From positions 1 through 34,263 of the forward strand of contig JAFUCM010000002.1 of NCBI GenBank assembly GCA_017459675.1: 34,263 nucleotides of DNA, given 5' to 3'. The DNA is from Eubacterium sp. (GTDB lineage: Bacteria > Bacillota > Clostridia > Lachnospirales > Lachnospiraceae). Below are positions 32,742-34,263 of this stretch, piece after piece (positions within the stretch are counted from its first letter, which is position 1; each line of letters begins with the position of its first letter). The position numbers were made by a program, and so were the translations under genes. Below the pieces are notes generated by a model. The model ran no database searches. It worked only from the letters and a program-made list of their open reading frames with translations, and was not told the origin of the DNA.

Positions 32742-32848
32742 AGATATTCGTACAGCAGGTTTCTTATGGCTATTCTGGATGGTACGTGTCCTGCTGTATA
32801 CTGCGAATAACATGTTTACAGGAACAAATCTGACTCGCAGACTTCCGG

Positions 32849-34263
32849 TTATGCACCTGCCGCATCAACAGATGTCAGTGTTCTTCTGCCTTCCTCCGGC
32901 TTGTAGCCTTTGCGGAACAGCAGGTAAATGATCACTGCGATCAGTACAAATCCGACGATTGTTCCAAAGTTAAATCCGACAGTGCCTGTGAACAGACCGC
33001 CGACCTGGTATGCGATCAGTGCCAGTGTGTATGCCCAGATCGTCATATAGCCGATTGCCGCCCAGGTCCATTTTGCGTTGTTCATCTCACGCTTGATTGC
33101 GCCGATTGCCGCGAAGCACGGTGCGCAGAGCAGGTTGAATATCATGAATGCGAATGCAGAAATCGGTGTGTAGTCTGCTGCCACACGATCCCAGATCTGA
33201 TCACCGTTCTCTTCAAGCTCGCCGCCTGCTTCTTCATCATAGTTGTACAGAACACCGAAAGTACCGACAACTTCTTCTTTCGCCACAAGACCGGTTACGG
33301 TTGCGACGGTTGGCTTCCAGGTTCCGAATCCGAGCGGACGGAATACGAAGGATACGCCGTTGCCGACACTTGCCAGCAGAGAAGCGTCCATCGGGTTTAC
33401 ATCCTCTTCCGGAATGTTCATTCTGTCAGCGATATCTGCGACAGCCTGCTCTGTAACGATTGTCTCGTCTTCAAACAGGTTGTCAACCATGCCGAAATGT
33501 CCGTTAACGCTTCCGAAGGAGCTCAGGAACCAGATAATGATGGAAGAAACAACGATGACAGATCCTGCGCGCTTGATGAAGGACCAGCCGCGCTCCCATG
33601 TTGCGCGGAGCACGTTGCCGACGGACGGTACATGGTAGGCCGGCAGCTCCATAACGAACGGAGCCGGCTCGCCGGCGAATGCCTTGAATTTCTTCAGGAT
33701 AATACCGGAAAGGATTACGGAACCGATTCCGATAAAGTATGCGGATGCTGCGATCAGCGGGGATCCGCCGAACAGTGCACCTGCGATCAGGCCGATGATC
33801 GGCAGCTTTGCGCCGCACGGCATGAAGGTTGTCGTCATAACCGTCATCTTGCGGTCGCGGTCATTTTCGATGGTTCTGGATGCCATGACACCCGGAACGC
33901 CGCAGCCGGTTGCGACCAGGCATGGAATGAAGGATTTTCCTGACAGACCGAACTGACGGAAAATACGGTCCATGACAAATGCGACACGTGCCATGTAGCC
34001 GATGTCCTCAAGGATTGCCAGCAACAGGAACAGAACGAGCATCTGCGGAACGAATCCGAGAACTGCGCCAACGCCTGCAACGATACCGTCCTGAATCAGA
34101 CCGTACAGTGCAGTGCCTTCTGCGACATGCAGTGCACCGAGCAGACTGTCGAAGAATCCCGGAACCCACTCGCCGAAGACAACGTCATTTGCAAAATCAG
34201 TTGCAGCCGTACCGATTGATACTTTCCAGCCGCCCATCGCGATCGCATAGATCAGGAACATGA
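32849..34263 (-). CDS. feoB: FeoB ferrous iron transporter, partial (cut at window end)
   Basis: The C-terminal 470 residues of a second FeoB. The N-terminal G-domain lies beyond the window. Membrane Gate regions are clear: LLLAILEDIGYMARVAFVMDR-type sequence, GCGVPGVMASRTIENDRDRKMTV, and FMPCGAKLPIIG, with conserved Cys in GCGVP and MPCGAKLP. The C-terminal half holds FRPLGFGTWKPTVATVTGLVAKEEVV and the final LLCAPCFAAIGAIKRE. It differs clearly from the FeoA-FeoB fusion copy, for example GCGVPGV against GCTVPAV. It is followed by a hairpin and then the Cys-rich and HMA genes. Confidence 0.95.
   Translation of the reverse strand, partial: MFLIYAIAMGGWKVSIGTAATDFANDVVFGEWVPGFFDSLLGALHVAEGTALYGLIQDGIVAGVGAVLGFVPQMLVLFLLLAILEDIGYMARVAFVMDRIFRQFGLSGKSFIPCLVATGCGVPGVMASRTIENDRDRKMTVMTTTFMPCGAKLPIIGLIAGALFGGSPLIAASAYFIGIGSVILSGIILKKFKAFAGEPAPFVMELPAYHVPSVGNVLRATWERGWSFIKRAGSVIVVSSIIIWFLSSFGSVNGHFGMVDNLFEDETIVTEQAVADIADRMNIPEEDVNPMDASLLASVGNGVSFVFRPLGFGTWKPTVATVTGLVAKEEVVGTFGVLYNYDEEAGGELEENGDQIWDRVAADYTPISAFAFMIFNLLCAPCFAAIGAIKREMNNAKWTWAAIGYMTIWAYTLALIAYQVGGLFTGTVGFNFGTIVGFVLIAVIIYLLFRKGYKPEEGRRTLTSVDAAGA

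Overview
The window looks like chromosome of a Clostridia member, most likely family Lachnospiraceae. Support for this: many low-annotation families typical of that group (DUF5685-like, Mbeg1-like/DUF2974, FeoB-associated Cys-rich membrane proteins, a FeoA-FeoB fusion), HPr kinase, a CIRCE operator, strong AGGAGG ribosome sites, TTG starts and sigma-A type promoters. There is no phage, plasmid, rRNA, tRNA or CRISPR. The family assignment is an inference from gene content, not a database match.

Layout. 1-612: tsaE (minus) with a downstream hairpin and a 13-bp tandem repeat. 885-4788: cyclophilin (plus), a REPIN-like double hairpin, a YigZ/IMPACT protein (minus) and a class A penicillin-binding protein (plus). 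4841-11894: a six-gene minus-strand run read as DUF5685-like, J-domain protein, hypothetical, ftsH, uvrC, hprK, with overlaps or short gaps at most junctions. 12145-13947: a small membrane protein (plus), then rpiA, Dabb and PaaI-like thioesterase (minus). 14137-16921: a DUF2974 lipase-like protein (plus) and a secreted coiled-coil protein with a 3D-like C-terminal domain (minus), separated by a 227-bp hairpin element. 17065-24997: an HTH regulator, a Nudix hydrolase and a TetR regulator (minus), divergent from an MMPL/RND exporter and a large secreted LxxG-repeat protein (plus). 25233-29169: a UROD/MtaA-like protein, an AraC regulator, Hsp20 under a CIRCE operator, and a lipoprotein (all minus). 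29490-34263: two ferrous iron systems facing each other: FeoA-FeoB plus Cys-rich protein (plus strand), and FeoB (cut by the window end), Cys-rich protein and HMA-domain protein (minus strand).

How the genes fit together. The ftsH run links protein quality control (FtsH, a J-protein) with repair (UvrC) and carbon regulation (HprK). TetR, its operator and the RND exporter with its secreted partner form one regulated export module. The two Feo clusters give redundant Fe(II) uptake with Cys-rich accessory proteins.

The most unusual structure is extragenic. Every one of the six convergent gene junctions holds a long inverted repeat. Four of these are repeat elements rather than plain terminators: a REPIN, two related MITE-like hairpins, and a short hairpin sharing ends with one of them. 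Two genes appear to end inside repeat sequence, which supplies their last codons, and in the small membrane protein also the stop.
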